From Linanthus parryae (Eukaryota > Streptophyta > Magnoliopsida > Ericales > Polemoniaceae), in contig JALGPY010000001.1 in assembly GCA_023055425.1 (NCBI GenBank), forward strand, positions 116,851,057 through 116,915,056: DNA of 64,000 nucleotides. Direction: 5' to 3'. The translations under genes were made by a program, and so were the position numbers. The notes beneath the pieces are model-generated. The model saw nothing but the letters and a program-made list of their open reading frames with translations, searched no databases and was not told the DNA's origin. The number at the start of each line of letters is the position of its first letter. The first letter of the stretch is position 1. Below are positions 10,801 through 21,902 of this stretch, in pieces.

Positions 10801-12269
10801 TTGTATAGCCTACTGATGAGCTTTCTTTTCACCTCTATAATCTTTGAGAAGAGATACTCAAAAATGCGGGGAGTAATCCCACAGTCTTCACTGAGCTGAC
10901 CATCCTTTTGATTTATTTCGCCCATCATGGTATATGTTTTCCCGCTACCAGTCTGCAAAAGAACATCTGACTTTAATGACTGTGGTAAAATATAATCATA
11001 TGATCATATCGCGTTAAAGTATTTTTTTACTAGCTATACCTGCCCATAAGCAAACATACAACTATTATAACCAGACATGCAATTATCCACCATAGGCAAT
11101 CCAGCAGTCCTGAAAAGCTTTTCCTACACACAAATGCAAAGAACATCAGATGGAAGTCCAAATGACCCTCCTGTTGCATCACAAACTGTGCACTGTTTGA
11201 AATGGCACCTGTGATATCGTCTCGCATGCTACATGATCAAAAGTGAATCTGGTTTCAGGATGGCCAAGCCACACTAAGGTCTGTGCACTCTCTTGCCTTA
11301 AGCATTGACCATAGCCTTGGGATACCATTTCGGTATTGCTTAGCGGCCTAATTCGTATCAAAACCTGCATAACAACATTATAAGCACCACAAATAAGGAA
11401 AGGACAAAAAAAGAGAGAAACCCAAATTAGGAAAGAAAGGAAATGATGATGTAACCATAGTTAGTAAAATACGGGACGGAAATAAAACGTGGAACGGTAC
11501 ATACGTGTATGATATGATTTTATGTTAAAAATACATTAATAAAAATTCGGCATATAAATATGGAATTGGATTCATTCGAGTTTTCTATATGTATGTGTAC
11601 AATTCATATATTGTACGTTAAAACGTTGAATATGAGTTTTGAACTTTTTTGCTCAAAAAATCGAGTATTTTCCATTAGATCCAGCAATAGTATGAAGTAA
11701 GAACATATTATTTATTTATACGGACGGACAGACATTAAAGGGAAAAAATCAGAGTATTTAGTAACTATGGATGTAACACAAACCTGTACATTATGATCCT
11801 TCCAAAATGAAGGATCTTCCACAAGCTCAAAATGAGGGACTTCAATCGACTGCTCAGATTGCGAAAGCGAAATCCCTCTACACACCTTCGTCGAGCTCCC
11901 AACTCTAGCTCCACAATGCTGGGGAGGCCTCACCACAACACTCGAAAACCTCCTTGACGGAGTACTTTGAGCAGAGTTTGGCTCCGAGTGAGCTTTCCCT
12001 CTACCTGAAACCCTAGGAGTCCCCAAATTCGAAACCCTAGCATCAAAACCCTCAAATTTCGTCTCCGAAGACCGATTCGCTCGGATAAAACCCTCGTGCT
12101 CTGCAAGAAATTGAGATGGATCTGGTATTCCATTGAGAGGTGACCTTGCAGGAGGAAGATGATGGAATGAGGTGGATTCGTTGCCGAATTCGTTCTCGTT
12201 TCCTTCGATTGGTTTGTTCTTGGAGCTGGTCTTGGAGAAGAATCGAGTGGACGAGGTGTCCCTCGACAT
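1897..12269 (-). CDS. POK1: Phragmoplast-orienting kinesin, KIN-12 class (5' part; continues past the left edge)
   Basis: Plus-end-type kinesin-12 motor of the POK1/POK2 group, which guides phragmoplast and division-plane orientation in dividing plant cells. Exons on the minus strand: 12269-11784, 11364-11209, 11123-11040, 10952-10833, 10732-10619, 10522-10430, 10353-10193, 10120-10046, 3723-3636, 3512-3454, 3364-3301, 3227-3162, 3087-2920, 2839-2735, 2578-2343, 2273-2204, 2102-2040, 1955-1897. Every junction keeps phase with GT-AG ends. A serine-rich N-terminal extension (residues 1-158) precedes the motor (about 160-500): P-loop GQTGSGKT (241-248, split by intron 3), switch I NSESSRSH (364-371), switch II DLAGSE (399-404), neck-side [11 protein letters not shown]. 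Coiled coil follows from about 580. About 755 residues are seen; the family is far longer, so the stalk and C-terminus lie outside or beyond recognition. Oddity: the usual LGHVIM is LGLVIM at the exon 8/9 junction. POK1 rather than POK2 rests on neighbourhood only. Confidence 0.9.
4436..4728 (-). mobile_element. TRIM element in kinesin intron 8
   Basis: On the minus strand a 114 bp LTR (4728 to 4615) begins TGTTGAGAAATC and ends TTCTTACA, giving perfect TG...CA ends. PBS TGGTATCAGAGC follows at 4614-4603. The second LTR starts at 4517 (TGTTGAGAAATC), after the purine-rich GTGCGGGG. It matches the first for about 55 bp (shared GAGTTTATTATATAGTTC), then diverges, so its left limit is approximate. 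Same TRIM family as 1-305 by the shared CTCATTGCCAATT-like segment. No ORF. Confidence 0.7.
4767..5201. mobile_element. MITE with GCACCCGCACC-rich subterminal repeats
   Basis: Ends are CTATGTTGCACGGGTGC and, reverse-complemented, CTATGTAGCACGGGTGC: 16 of 17 bases match. Copies of GGGTGC or GCACCCGCACCC cluster near both ends (4780-4850 and 5140-5192) while the middle is AT-rich. Subterminal repeats with short TIRs suggest the hAT superfamily, but I could not find a convincing 8-bp target duplication, so the class is tentative. Confidence 0.55.
5202..6187. other. AT-rich intron sequence, nothing recognised
   Basis: No ORF or element ends seen. The only local structure is a 17-bp direct repeat ATTTTCTCAGTATGCAT around 5388 and 5432. 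Confidence 0.5.
6285..6674. mobile_element. Stowaway (Tc1/mariner) MITE split by a solo LTR
   Basis: Left TIR CACTCCCTCCATCCC and right TIR ATGGAGGGAG are the hallmark plant Stowaway ends. Immediately inside the right terminus a 170 bp LTR (6500-6669) is inserted and duplicates GGGAG, after which the MITE's TA target base pair follows (6675-6676); the left TA is now CA. MITE length without the LTR is about 215 bp. Confidence 0.75.
6500..6669. mobile_element. Small solo LTR (TRIM-sized) with 5-bp target duplication
   Basis: Starts TGTTGGGTATC and ends CCCTACA (TG...CA). Flanked by GGGAG at 6495-6499 and 6670-6674. It contains a perfect 15-bp inverted repeat, ATAGTATGATTTGGG at 6566-6580 and its complement at 6620-6634, with a 39 nt loop. 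Also carries the TTTGTCCCACATCGG string common in plant TRIM LTRs. Confidence 0.7.
6839..7103 (-). mobile_element. Helitron (non-autonomous), copy B of a tandem pair
   Basis: Minus strand 5' end TCTATTATACAAAAACC begins at 7103 and is preceded by A, as expected for insertion between A and T. The 3' side has a hairpin GTGCTTTAAGGCAC (6849-6862) then about 10 bp to the junction with copy A near 6838. No helicase is encoded. Confidence 0.6.
7104..8820. other. Intron sequence with a weak tRNA-like (SINE?) trace
   Basis: No gene or bounded element. Around 7466-7540 GTGGTTCAGTGGTAAGG resembles a pol III A box, and GCGATTCAATGTGG about 60 bp downstream loosely resembles a B box, as in a decayed plant SINE. 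Low confidence; no poly-A or target duplication was found. Confidence 0.25.
8821..9120. mobile_element. hAT-like MITE with GGATCC-centred repeats
   Basis: Left end GACCTGTTTGGAAGAGC and reverse-complemented right end GGGCTCGTTTGGCAAAGC form an imperfect TIR of the GTTTGG type common in plant hAT MITEs. Inside are at least five copies of CCGGATCCGG or its near relatives (8868-9040), some spaced 16-25 bp. Flanks TTAATCT / ATTATCT are only partly alike, so the target duplication is eroded. Confidence 0.5.
9121..10045. other. End of intron 8, nothing recognised
   Basis: AT-rich sequence up to the splice donor of kinesin exon 8. No element termini or coding signal seen. Confidence 0.5.
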
Positions 12270-12586
12270 GGTTTTCTGAGAAGAAGGGCAGGGGTTTGCT
12301 CAGAGGTGAAACAGGCCTAGCATTTTGAGAGAAGAGATCAGAGAGGCTATGGGGGAATTAGGGTTCAGAGGTGATGATTGCGTTAATGAGTGATTGGCAT
12401 TGTAAAGTTGTGCTAGAGATTTGATGAATCTGAACAGTTGAGTGATTGTAGTGAAAGCTGAAAGGCATGGAGTGAATGTGGGGTGTGAAAGTGATAATAT
12501 TCGAGCCCGCTCGATTTCAAAATTTCGGAACTGGAAGGTAAGATCCTGGCCCCAGTTGCCTTGTAAATTCAAAACATGACCCTTAG
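12270..12586 (-). promoter_or_regulatory. 5' flank of the kinesin gene (5' UTR and proximal promoter region)
   Basis: The 317 bp upstream of the kinesin ATG contain no clear TATA box on the minus strand. A transposon-like TIR starts at 12587, so the transcript start must be in this short stretch or within the element. Assigned from position only. Confidence 0.35.
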
Positions 12587-13208
12587 AGCATCTCCAACCA
12601 TCTTCCATTTCTCTATGGGTAGGTTTGGTGTGGGATTTTTTGTGGATTTTAATCCAAAATTCACTTTTTAGCTTTTCTGACTTTTTCCAAAGGTTTGGTA
12701 TGGGATTTTTTTAGCAGATTTTAGATGCTGGATTTTGGATTTTGGATTTATAGTGTAAAGTGGGTGGAAGAAAAAAGTTAGGGTTGAGGAGATTTTTTGT
12801 GTCTTTTTTTTGCTGATATCACTAAAATGACAATTTTATCCTCTACCATTACACCCTCTTGTTAGTTACACTTTTTACCGTTCTATACGTTAATTAACAC
12901 TACCAACTACGACAACTACCCACCTATGAGTGAACAATATGGATGCAATCCGTTTGAAATTACAAGTGCTCTAAAACGTAATACAAATAGGGGATCAATG
13001 GCGACATAAGTTTAATGTTTATCATCTAATTTGTAATGGCATGTGCTCGTAGTTATTCTTAATGTAATCCGACACTTTTATGTAATGAACGCTGTAATTT
13101 TTCTTTAAATATGTCAATTTGTATACGTTTGTTTTTATGACATTCATGTAATTGTTTATTTGTATTTTCACCTTACTATACTAGCTAGATATTAGAAAAT
13201 CGTACACG

Positions 13209-13244
<36 letters not shown>

Positions 13245-13692
13245 CATTACTAAATTATAATTTAGTAGTGTTGGTTTGTTTGTAAAAGTTATTAAATAAA
13301 TACTTTCAAAAAAATTATTAAATAAGTCAATAAATAGACACAATAGAGTATAATGGTATTTTCACTAAACAACAAAACTGTCACATCACTGATTTTTTAA
13401 CAGCACCGACTTTTTTTACCAAACTCATACATCTTTTTTCTTGAACTTTTGTGTTACGGACTTTTTTCACACCATCTTAAAAGCCAACTAAAAATCCAAA
13501 AAGTCCACACCAAACCCACCCTATATTTTTGTAACTTTTTTGAAGATTTTAATCTCCAACCTCAAATCTCAATTTCTCTATTTCTCCTAAAAATTGAGAA
13601 TTTTTTTTTAGGCCTCCACCCATGTTTGACCACAAAATCTCCATTTATCCATTTTCTATTTTTTCTCCATTTATTTGGAGGTGGAGATGTTC
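12587..13692. mobile_element. TIR element next to kinesin promoter (PIF/Tourist-like ends)
   Basis: Left end TTA-GAGCATCTCCAACC and reverse-complemented right end GAACATCTCCACC match the common plant GAGCATCTCCAAC terminus of Tourist-like elements, with TTA and TAA at the borders. The interior is AT-rich, has a 30 bp poly-A (13214-13243), and no transposase. It could be two overlapping elements instead of one. Confidence 0.4.
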
Positions 13693-14073
13693 ATCTCTAA
13701 TCGTCCTCCATTTCTCCAAAAAAATATTCACCCATTTAATCGATTAGCGTGTAAAATGAATAATTTAATTCTAATTGTGTATATTAGTGACTTAAAACAT
13801 ATATATTATTGATAAAAGTATGATATATTGACAATTGTTAACTATTACGAATAAAAAGTAATAATATAAGTTTATATTCACTCTATTAACTTATAAATAA
13901 AAATTTAAATTAACATTTCCGACAAAACATTCATATAAAAAAGTGAACACATACATATATTACTAAATAAAAATATTAGAAAAACACAAACATAAAGATA
14001 TTACATTAAAATGAAATACATGGTTAAAAATAAAAACATCGAAAACAATTATAAGAAAGCACATGAAATGACA
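13693..14073. other. AT-rich spacer
   Basis: Very AT-rich sequence ending at the ATTTA target duplication of the following solo LTR. No gene or repeat recognised beyond CTCCATTTCTCC runs at its start. Confidence 0.5.
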
Positions 14074-14675
14074 ATTTATACCCCGTTATTTAGAAACGGG
14101 TATTTTTAGATAATATTAAGTGTTAATATGTTGAAACGGGTATTTTATGAAATTATTGAGTTTTAATATAATATTATTATAAGTATTGGGTGTTAATATG
14201 CTATTATTATATTTTATGATATTATTTGGTGACAATATGACATTAGTGTAAGTATTGGGAGTTAATTTTATTGGTAGAAAGTTAGCTTTTATTACTATTA
14301 ACTACTTAGGGGTTATTATGTAGTTTTTCCTAACTTATATTGTGTCTTTTAACAAATCAGGGGGTGGTAGTTGTACTAGGACTAGACCTAGTGGGGTGAA
14401 AGTGTCTTTTCCCCTAAAGTAAGTCATCTTCTTCCTCAACAATTCCATGGACGGGAAGAGAGCTCTCCATGTCCGAATCCAACACCACCACCACCTCAAA
14501 TCTTCACCAAAACTCTTGATTGTTGTCCCAATTCAATCCCAATTCGATTTAATCTCATCAAAGCTCGATACTTTAGCGAAAAGTAAACCAATTTCGCCAA
14601 TTTTTGGTCCCAATTCGGAATCGAAGTTTTCGAAGTGGGTTTCCTTCAAGCGGTTGAATTGCTCATCTCTCCGCC

Positions 14676-14683
14676 TATATAAA
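14676..14683 (+). promoter_or_regulatory. TATA box of solo LTR A
   Basis: TATATAAA, about 40 bp upstream of the long CT run, in the position of a pol II core promoter of the LTR. Confidence 0.5.
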
Positions 14684-14718
14684 CCCCTACAATCTCAGAA
14701 TAATTCTCACACCAACAC

Positions 14719-14721
<3 letters not shown>

Positions 14722-14797
<76 letters not shown>
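14722..14797 (+). repeat. (CT)n microsatellite
   Basis: Uninterrupted CT dinucleotide repeat of about 76 bp in the presumed leader of the solo LTR. The other LTRs here have shorter CT-rich leaders at the equivalent place. Confidence 0.95.
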
Positions 14798-14799
<2 letters not shown>

Positions 14800-15302
14800 G
14801 CGCAGCCGTCGCCGCCAAAGGCCGCTGCCCGCCTGCCCCGTCGCCGCCGTTCACGCCGGCGACCGTCGCCGCTGCCCGCGGTCCGCCACCACCACCGTTC
14901 GTCGCCACCGCCGGCGTCATCGTCGTCCTCTTCTTTCTCGGGTACAACCTGTCACTTTCTCTCTTCCTTTCTCTATTTCTTTTGTTTTGTTTTGTTTTGT
15001 TTTTTTCATTAATTAATCTAGTTAGTTGGTTAATACTAATAGTATATGGGAAGAAATAATATGCTTCTCTACCCTAAATAATAGAAGGGATATTTTATCT
15101 AATCTTATAAGTTATATTTATATAATTATATACTAGTATGTTTTGACAAATAATAAACGTTAGCGTTATAAAGCGTACTTTATTATTAAAAAAAAAAGGT
15201 TGTTCACGTTAGCAAGGTTGGGGAGAGTTAGTAAGGGATTTATTTCATTTACCTATAGGGCTTCGTGTGCAATATGTTGATTAGAATATTATCGAATTGT
15301 AG

Positions 15303-15371
15303 GCAACGAGTTCTCTCACGACGGATACGTCGAATACTACGATTGATTTGCTGTGATTGCTTTTAGTTGAG
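15303..15371 (+). other. Conserved exon-like module in solo LTR A
   Basis: Preceded by ATTGTAG and followed by GTAAGTAAACATG; it starts GCAACGAGTT. Counterparts: 26690-26761 and 33722-33793 (LARD), 41457-41527 and 45981-46053 (gypsy, minus), 52947-53012 (solo LTR B, minus). All are 66-73 nt with matching splice-like borders. Confidence 0.55.
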
Positions 15372-16329
15372 GTAAGTAAACATGTCAGGCCTAGTGCCCA
15401 TATCTTCTTTCGTGTCTAAACTGCTTTTATGATTTGTTGTCTCAAAATTTGAATATCTACTTGAACTGTTTATTTGAGAAAGATTACTGATTTTACAATG
15501 GTGATTCTATCACAACTATCACATAATAAATTAATAAGACGTAAATACGTAAAGTGGAATAGTTGTACCGGGGATCAATATGTTGAGCTTTGGTCGATGT
15601 GGACTACGGCCTCTCGACCCCTTTATTTTATTTTGCTCGGCCGCAACCGCCCCGAGTTCGCTCCAGTACTTACCTCTCTGGCCGCAAGAAGTCTTAGGGG
15701 GGTGTCGACACTTATGGTCTGGTAGCCAGTTATTAGTAGATCTTCCCCGTGTCAACATGGTAATATATGTTTTCTGAATGATGGACCTTTATGATTGAGA
15801 ATTGGAAGTCCCGATTGGACAAATGAGGAAGTTTGGGAATGTTTCCCCAGAAGTGAAATGTTAAAGGAAAATATTGGTGAATTCTTATTTCATACTTATA
15901 CTCTTACTCAAATACTTTACTCTTCAAACTCATGTGTCGTTTCTAAACTGCTTCATAATCTATTTACATGCTTGGGTGTTGCTTACTCAGTATTTTCCGC
16001 TGACTTTGGAAACTGTGGTGTTTCTTTTTGTTTCTGCACCACAGGTTTAGGTGGAAGCATGACTTTTGAGGAAAATTGAGACACATCGCTCTAGTAATTT
16101 AAATTTCACATTTAGATTTATTTCATCAAGTAGTTTTAAGTTTCCGTTGGATAATGCCCATGTTTGTGGCGAGACAAGTTTTTAAAGTTTTAATTAATTA
16201 TTTTATGGATTCTGGATTGGATATTCTGTTATAAAATCTCCTTGTATTCGGGTTTTACCTCGGGTACGGAGTGACATCCCCGGGCTTCCGGCTTGGTCGA
16301 CTTGAGGGTGTTACAATTTATTTCAGACT

Positions 16330-17300
16330 TCCTCCACCTAGGAAGTCGCATCTGTAGCATGAACCATGAGAGAATGCACCATCTTGAATATTAGGAGATT
16401 CGGGGACATAGACGTCTTCATGACTTGCTCTACTTCCTTCTGCATCAAAATTTAAGTTCCTAGCTACTCCGGCCATGGTGTTGCGATCTATGATGCCTTG
16501 TTTCCTGTCTTTAAAGAACTTATAACTAAAGGTGAGAGATTATTTAAATCTTTATTCATTACATCGAAATCTTGTTTTTGAGCCTCGAGTTGATTTTTAT
16601 GTTTCTTCGCCGCCAGCTTTTCTTTCTCAACCGCCAACATTTCCGTCTGATGCTTTTCCGTAAGTGTGTTACTTTTTGCAGCATTACTCATCATTTCTTC
16701 CGACATAGGATCCTTTTCACTGTTCAATTTTTTCTTTGCTTTTTTAATGCCATATGTTCCTCTCTTCTTTATAGAACTAGTATTGCCTGTATCTTGAGAT
16801 ACTGGTGTATAACCTTCAAGGGGAGATGATGGATGACTTAACCAACTATGATCAGCCCATTTAGAGTGGAACTGTAATATTTTCCAATCATGATCTAACT
16901 TGAAAGATTATTTCTATTTATCTTTGATAGCATATAATTCATTGGCATCCGCAAACTCAATGTGTAAATATTAGAAACAGTTCTGAACACATGTTAAAAT
17001 TTATAACCAAAAAATCATTTACTTACCACGCTCTCACTATTGCCACCACTCTTGTTCTGAGATTGAACTTGATTCAGCGTCGCCCGGAATAGTGTACACG
17101 ATGAAGAAATCTTGTCGAAGCGACAACTCGAAGATTTCACAGTTCTAGCTCCAATCCGTTCTCGTCTATAGCCTTGTGGTTGTAAAAAGTTTCAATTTTA
17201 GACCAAAAATCTTATTTGGTTTGGTAGGTTCCAACCGCACTATCGGATGAGACTTGAACATAAGCAGTGCAAAGAATCTCATCTTCAAGTGGCTTAAACT
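16330..17300 (-). pseudogene. PIF/Harbinger ORF1 (NAM-associated / Myb-SANT-like protein), decayed
   Basis: Minus-strand reading in shifting frames gives a DNA-binding accessory protein of plant Harbinger elements. Upstream part (17285-17040): EDEILCTAYVQVSSD, a stretch like QTKQDFWSKIETFYN, then KSGGNSES. Downstream part (16920-16330): DHDWKILQFHSKWADHSW, GIKKAKKKLNSEKDP and a Lys/Glu-rich helix. This is the order of trihelix domain then NAM-associated C-terminal domain. Stops and frameshifts are present. It diverges in direction from the transposase remnant at 21903, a common Harbinger layout. Confidence 0.7.
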
Positions 17301-17773
17301 TTGGCTCATCGTGCTAAGTGGATTACAAATTTTTTTTGGTGGTGTAGTACGTTAAATGGTGTAGACTACAATATGGATGTGCATATATATATAATAAAAC
17401 AGAACGGTGTGGGTCCCATGCATATTTTTGAAAGACATTTTCAAAGTGACATTTTGAATAGACATTTTAAACCGTTAGATCATAATATCGTTGGTTCACA
17501 TCCGTCAGATTGTATCTTTAATTTCACAACTAAACCTAAGTTGGACCAGAAAACAATGCCGCCTGAGAAACATACGTTCGATCTCTGTGGCCTGCGCCTC
17601 TCCGACTCTGCTGCACTCTCATCGATTGCTTTCTCCCTCTTCAACCATCTATGTTGTCTTTGAAACAATCGTGATTCAATGGTCAAGTATGTATTTCGCT
17701 CAGAACATCTAATTATTTTCTTCCCCCCTTCCACTAATGTGTTAGAGCTTGCAATAATTGTCTTCTCTGTTAG

Positions 17774-18344
17774 TGTAACACCCGAGTGGATTACTGTCCC
17801 AACAACTTCTTTACCCGTACCACCGGATAAAAATGCTTAAGCCTTGAAGGTGCTAGTAGTAATCCACAAGGTATACTATATACCAGATGTCAAACTCACA
17901 ATTCTCCAATGTGGGACATAAACCCACAATCTCCCAACCATATATACATCTAATCCACATTATCAATCCACAATATCTCGATGTGGGACGGGATATTACA
18001 ATCCCACCACCTTATATACTCGACGTCCTCGTCGAGTGTGCCCAGTCACGTATCCCCTTGGCTGGCGGTGAACCGCCACGGAGCCCTTGCGGGACCAGGG
18101 TTGGCTCTGATACCATTTGTAACACCCGAGTGGATTACTGTCCCAACAACTTCTTTACCCGTACCACCGGATAAAAATGCTTAAGCCTTGAAGGTGCTAG
18201 TAGTAACCCACAAGGTATACTATATACCAGATGTCAAACTCACAATTCTCCAATGTGGGACATAAACCCACAATCTCACAACCATATATACATCTAATCC
18301 ACATTATCAATCCACAATATCTCGATGTGGGACGGGATATTACA
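17774..18344 (-). mobile_element. Complete TRIM element with intact target duplication
   Basis: Two 227 bp LTRs (17774-18000 and 18118-18344) appear to differ at only two or so positions (for example CTCCCAACC versus CTCACAACC). On the minus strand they start TGTAATATCCCG and end GGTGTTACA. PBS TGGTATCAGAGC is at 18115-18104, two bases after the first LTR; the polypurine-like AAGGTGGTGGGAT precedes the second. GTTAG flanks both sides (17769-17773, 18345-18349). The 117 bp interior has no ORF. Near-identical LTRs imply a recent insertion. Confidence 0.93.
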
Positions 18345-20635
18345 GTTAGGTATAATCGAAAGCCCTTTTGGTTCGGCTTTAGGGTTTATCTCCTTCCCAC
18401 TACTGTAATCAAGTACTGACTTTGGGGTCCACGCTGGGTTTGAGGTTAGTAAAACATATATTCTTCTCTCTATTGCAATCATTTCCTGTCCGGGTTTGGG
18501 TTAGAGGTTTGTAAGACATATGTTCTCCTCCCTCTTGTGCTATTTGGTTTTGGGTTCGGCTCTGTGTTCAGATTTAGGGTTCACCGGCTTCCCGAATCAA
18601 GCACCGGTTTTGGGTTTAAAATCTATCTTTTTACCGGGATCTTGATTGCATACTAGATGTAGTTGTGATTCTTAACACAAGTTTCAATAGCCCAAGAGAG
18701 CTTTCAAAGAAGTTGTTGGGCGAGATTTCTTCTTGCTATTATACTAGCCCGATACCGTCACTGTCTTAGTTCTTTGTTTTACATTTTCAGGCAATTGTTT
18801 TTGACTTCATGGGCTGGAGTTCTTGATGGTTGATGAGAGTTGGTCTGTTCTTTTTTTCCAAGGTATATAGATCAGGGCTTCTTCGTGATTGCATTGTTAA
18901 TTCCAGACATTTATTTTTATTAGTAATTGTTTGGGTTAAAACTAGGTGTGTCAAAAGTCGCACATCACATAATTAACATGGTAGACGCAGTCAGATCAGA
19001 AAATGTTCACTGGTCAGCCTTTTATGGCATTTAGAGGCAATCTAAATTTGTTGTTTTTTTACAATGACATTCATTTTTCTATTATTTTTTACTCCTTTTA
19101 CATCAATCATTTTGTTATTATTATGTGTTTTTCTTGAGCTGATGCGAATTGGTAGAGACGACGACTGCCATATTGATGTCGAGCCCCGTGAGGCCATAAT
19201 AGTTTGATTGATGTATAGCTAAGGAATTATTCACTTTCTGCAATTTATTGACTTAATTGGTTTGGTTTCTTCAGGGATTAAGCACATGGGAGAAGTTTTG
19301 GGCTGAAAGGTGAATAAGCTATGCCCTTGAATAATTGATTGTGCTTGGAAAATTACTTTGATTGTGGAACTGTGCATGCTTATTTACTTTAATGTTGCAG
19401 GTAAGACTATTATTGGGGCATGAATTCACCACAAATGGTACTCCTTGATTAATAGATTTGGTGGACTGAACTAATCAACTAAGTGATTAAGTTAGCTTTA
19501 CCCCTTCAGGTTGTCTCTCTTCCTATCCCTGCTCTGATCTTCAATCCCCGTACCATCTATGAATTTTTCCGTGTTTCATAATTTTAACCAACTCTGACTT
19601 TGTCAATTTGCTGTTGAGCTTGACAATTTTATGAAAGTGTAGATTATTTGACACACAAAGCTTTGAGATTTATGTTATCCGTTCCAAAATCATTTTGTGT
19701 TTCACACAAGTATCTTGCTCCCTGAAGTAATACGACATTGATTATGGTCATGTGAGTACATTGATAGGTTAGCTTGATTGTTGCCATTATTGGCTGTTGG
19801 ATTTTGTTGATTGTTGATTTACTTTTGCATGGGATAGTCTTAATTTTTTAAGTAGATATGATTTTGGCGTTAATGTTAATATGAGTTTCAAGGTTTCTTT
19901 GTTTGGGTTGAATAATGGAGTATTAGCTTTGCGCTTTACCTTACAGTATTAGCTTTGACTAATTTTTTCTATATTTCTTTGCAGCTATGGCTACCACAAG
20001 ACAAAATTTACCGATTTGGGAAGGTAAGGTAAAATGTTCACTGTTAGTTCATGCCTTTTAGATTGAAATTATTCTACTACCTCTTCTTTGCTTCGGCATC
20101 AAGTATGATATTATAATCTTTGCTGGGCTCTTTTCCTTTATCGTCATACTATGTGTTATGAAGAAATTTTTGAGCACTTTTTGAAATTTTACCATAGTTT
20201 CTTTAAGTATCATTCGGTGATTTCAAGTAGATAACTATACGTGTATACAACTAAGCACAGGATTGTAACTGTAGAGTACTCAATTCTAACTATTTTTTTG
20301 CCTCGCCACTTGAATCATTGCTCATAGTTGCCTGCAGATTGTATACCTAGGTTTTTTGTAATGCTTAAGAAACATGGCTACGTTGTAGATTTTCTTTATT
20401 CTTTTTAGACGAGCGATCTAAAATATTGTATACATGGTTACAGAGGTTGGATGGAGTGTAAGTCATATTGTGGCTAAAGCAGTGTCAAAATATTTAGTTT
20501 TCTAAGGCTAACAAAAGTGTATTTTTTGCAACAGATTTCAGAATCTTCACTTAGAGACGGTTGGTGAAGTTTGTGAAGAATGGTTTTATGTGACAAATTA
20601 TCAGAATCTTCACTCATCTTTCCAGGCCTGAGCTC

Positions 20636-20779
20636 ATGGGTAAATTCCAGTGTCCTCCGTTCAATATTGCAAAGCCTATGGTGCTTGAAGCAATGTCTCT
20701 AAAGATGACGAATTTATGTGCAAAGGGAAAGGGGCTGATGAAAACATTCAACGCGAGTCTGATTACTCATCCTAAGTAG
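20636..20779 (+). CDS. Unrecognised 47-residue ORF in the Helitron
   Basis: ATG at 20636, stop TAG at 20777-20779. It starts MGKFQCPPFNIAKPM and ends NASLITHPK. Composition is protein-like, and a TTTCCAG acceptor lies just upstream (about 20620), so it could be a captured last exon of a host gene. No family recognised. Confidence 0.2.
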   Translation: MGKFQCPPFNIAKPMVLEAMSLKMTNLCAKGKGLMKTFNASLITHPK

Positions 20780-21234
20780 ATTAAATGCAGTTACACATTA
20801 TTTTTCTTCCTCAATTGAGCCTTTTGCTTGCTGTAAATTTTAGTTTATTAGCATATTTAAACTTTTCTGCCCACTTATCTGCTAATGTTTTGATTAAGTG
20901 GATTTGTTATAGTGTGTCCTTTGTATTCAGGCTCTGATAACTTAATGGTTTCTTTGCTCAATGAAATACTTCATATTTCCTCCCTAATATGAAGGGTTAC
21001 TTGGTAGAACTTTTTCTTCAACATTTTTCTGAGTTCAGTCCAAATCTCAACATTTTTCCTTGACACTTTTTGTAAAGGAGTGTCAAACCACTACTTTTAA
21101 GTGCTATCAATAACGTATTTGATTATTTATATACCTACTTTTTCGTTCGTGCCTTTAGGCACCGGCAATACCTAGTATATATATAAGTGGTGATAATCAC
21201 CGTATAAAATAAAGTATGAGTAGTGTAGGGAAAG

Positions 21235-21740
21235 AAAATATTTGATGAGACTACTCACTGCACAAAATAAAGAAATGAGGAGACAACTCACTACATAAAG
21301 TCAGTAGTGGAGGAAAAGAAATTTTGATCAGATTGCTCACTCCATAAATTCAATAATGTAGATTTGATGAGACTACTCACTGCACAAAATAAAGAAAGAA
21401 GAAGACAACTCACTGCATAAATTCAGTAGTGGAGGAAAAGAAAATTTTGATCAGATTGCTCACTGCATAATTTCAATAATATAGATTTGATGAGGCTACT
21501 CACTGCACAAAATAAAGAAAGAATGATACAACTCACTACATAAATTCAATAGTGGAGGAAAAGAATTTTTGATCAGATTGCTCACTGCATAAATTCAATA
21601 AGTAGGAAAAAAACATTTGATGAGACTACTCACTGCAAAAAATAAAGAAAGGAGGAGACAACTCCTTGCATAAAAAATTTGTAAGGAAAGGAAATTCTGA
21701 TGGGACAAGTCACTACATGAAAGCGACAACTCCTTGCATA
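21235..21740. repeat. Tandem repeat, about 123 bp unit, four copies
   Basis: GATGAGACTACTCACTGCA recurs near 21243, 21366, 21489 (one change) and 21618, giving spacings of 123, 123 and about 129 bp. Each unit also holds GATCAGATTGCTCACT about 85 bp later. The array lies directly upstream of the Harbinger transposase remnant, as a subterminal or promoter repeat would. Confidence 0.85.
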
Positions 21741-21902
21741 AAATATAGTATGAGAAAGCAAAATAATTCACGAGACAAATCTATACGGAACATCAATTCA
21801 GTGGGTATAAGTATAATTCATCTTTAGTCATTGTATGAACATCACTCAACTCATATCTTAGACTTTCAAATTTTCAAATCCCATACACATTCACCCAACA
21901 CA

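Larger units (their letters stand above)
14079..16315 (+). mobile_element. Solo LTR, 2.2 kb, gypsy/LARD-type (family A)
   Basis: Exact 5-bp duplication ATTTA flanks it (14074-14078, 16316-16320). It starts TACCCCG (TG decayed to TA) and ends GGTGTTACA. Within it lie a TATA box (14676-14683), a (CT)n run (14722-14797), a GC-rich exon-like stretch ending at a GTACAA donor (14942), a second exon-like stretch (15303-15371), a GTCTTAGGGGGGTGTCGACA block (15691-15710) and a CTTACTCAGT block (15982-15991), then an acceptor ACAG at 16041-16044. The same order occurs in the LARD, gypsy and family B LTRs below. No internal region remains. Confidence 0.8.
17385..21175 (+). mobile_element. Helitron with non-transposon cargo
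   Basis: The 3' end is canonical: hairpin GTGCC-TTTA-GGCAC (21149-21162), 9 bp, then CTAG (21172-21175) followed by T. The 5' end is placed at the TATATATAATAAAACAG string typical of plant Helitron starts, although the leading TC is not preserved, so that border is approximate. The body (about 3.2 kb without the nested TRIM) has intron-like stretches, pyrimidine-rich AG acceptors and short ORFs but no Rep/helicase, suggesting captured host gene pieces that I do not recognise. It separates the two halves of a Harbinger element. Confidence 0.5.

Noticed and set aside
14447..15016. 189-codon Ser/Leu/Arg-rich ORF
   Set aside because: Produced by the CT microsatellite and GC-rich part of solo LTR A.
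17774..18344. Cassandra (5S rRNA-bearing TRIM)
   Set aside because: LTR ends and PBS fit TRIMs in general, but no 5S rRNA box A/C sequence could be found in the LTR.
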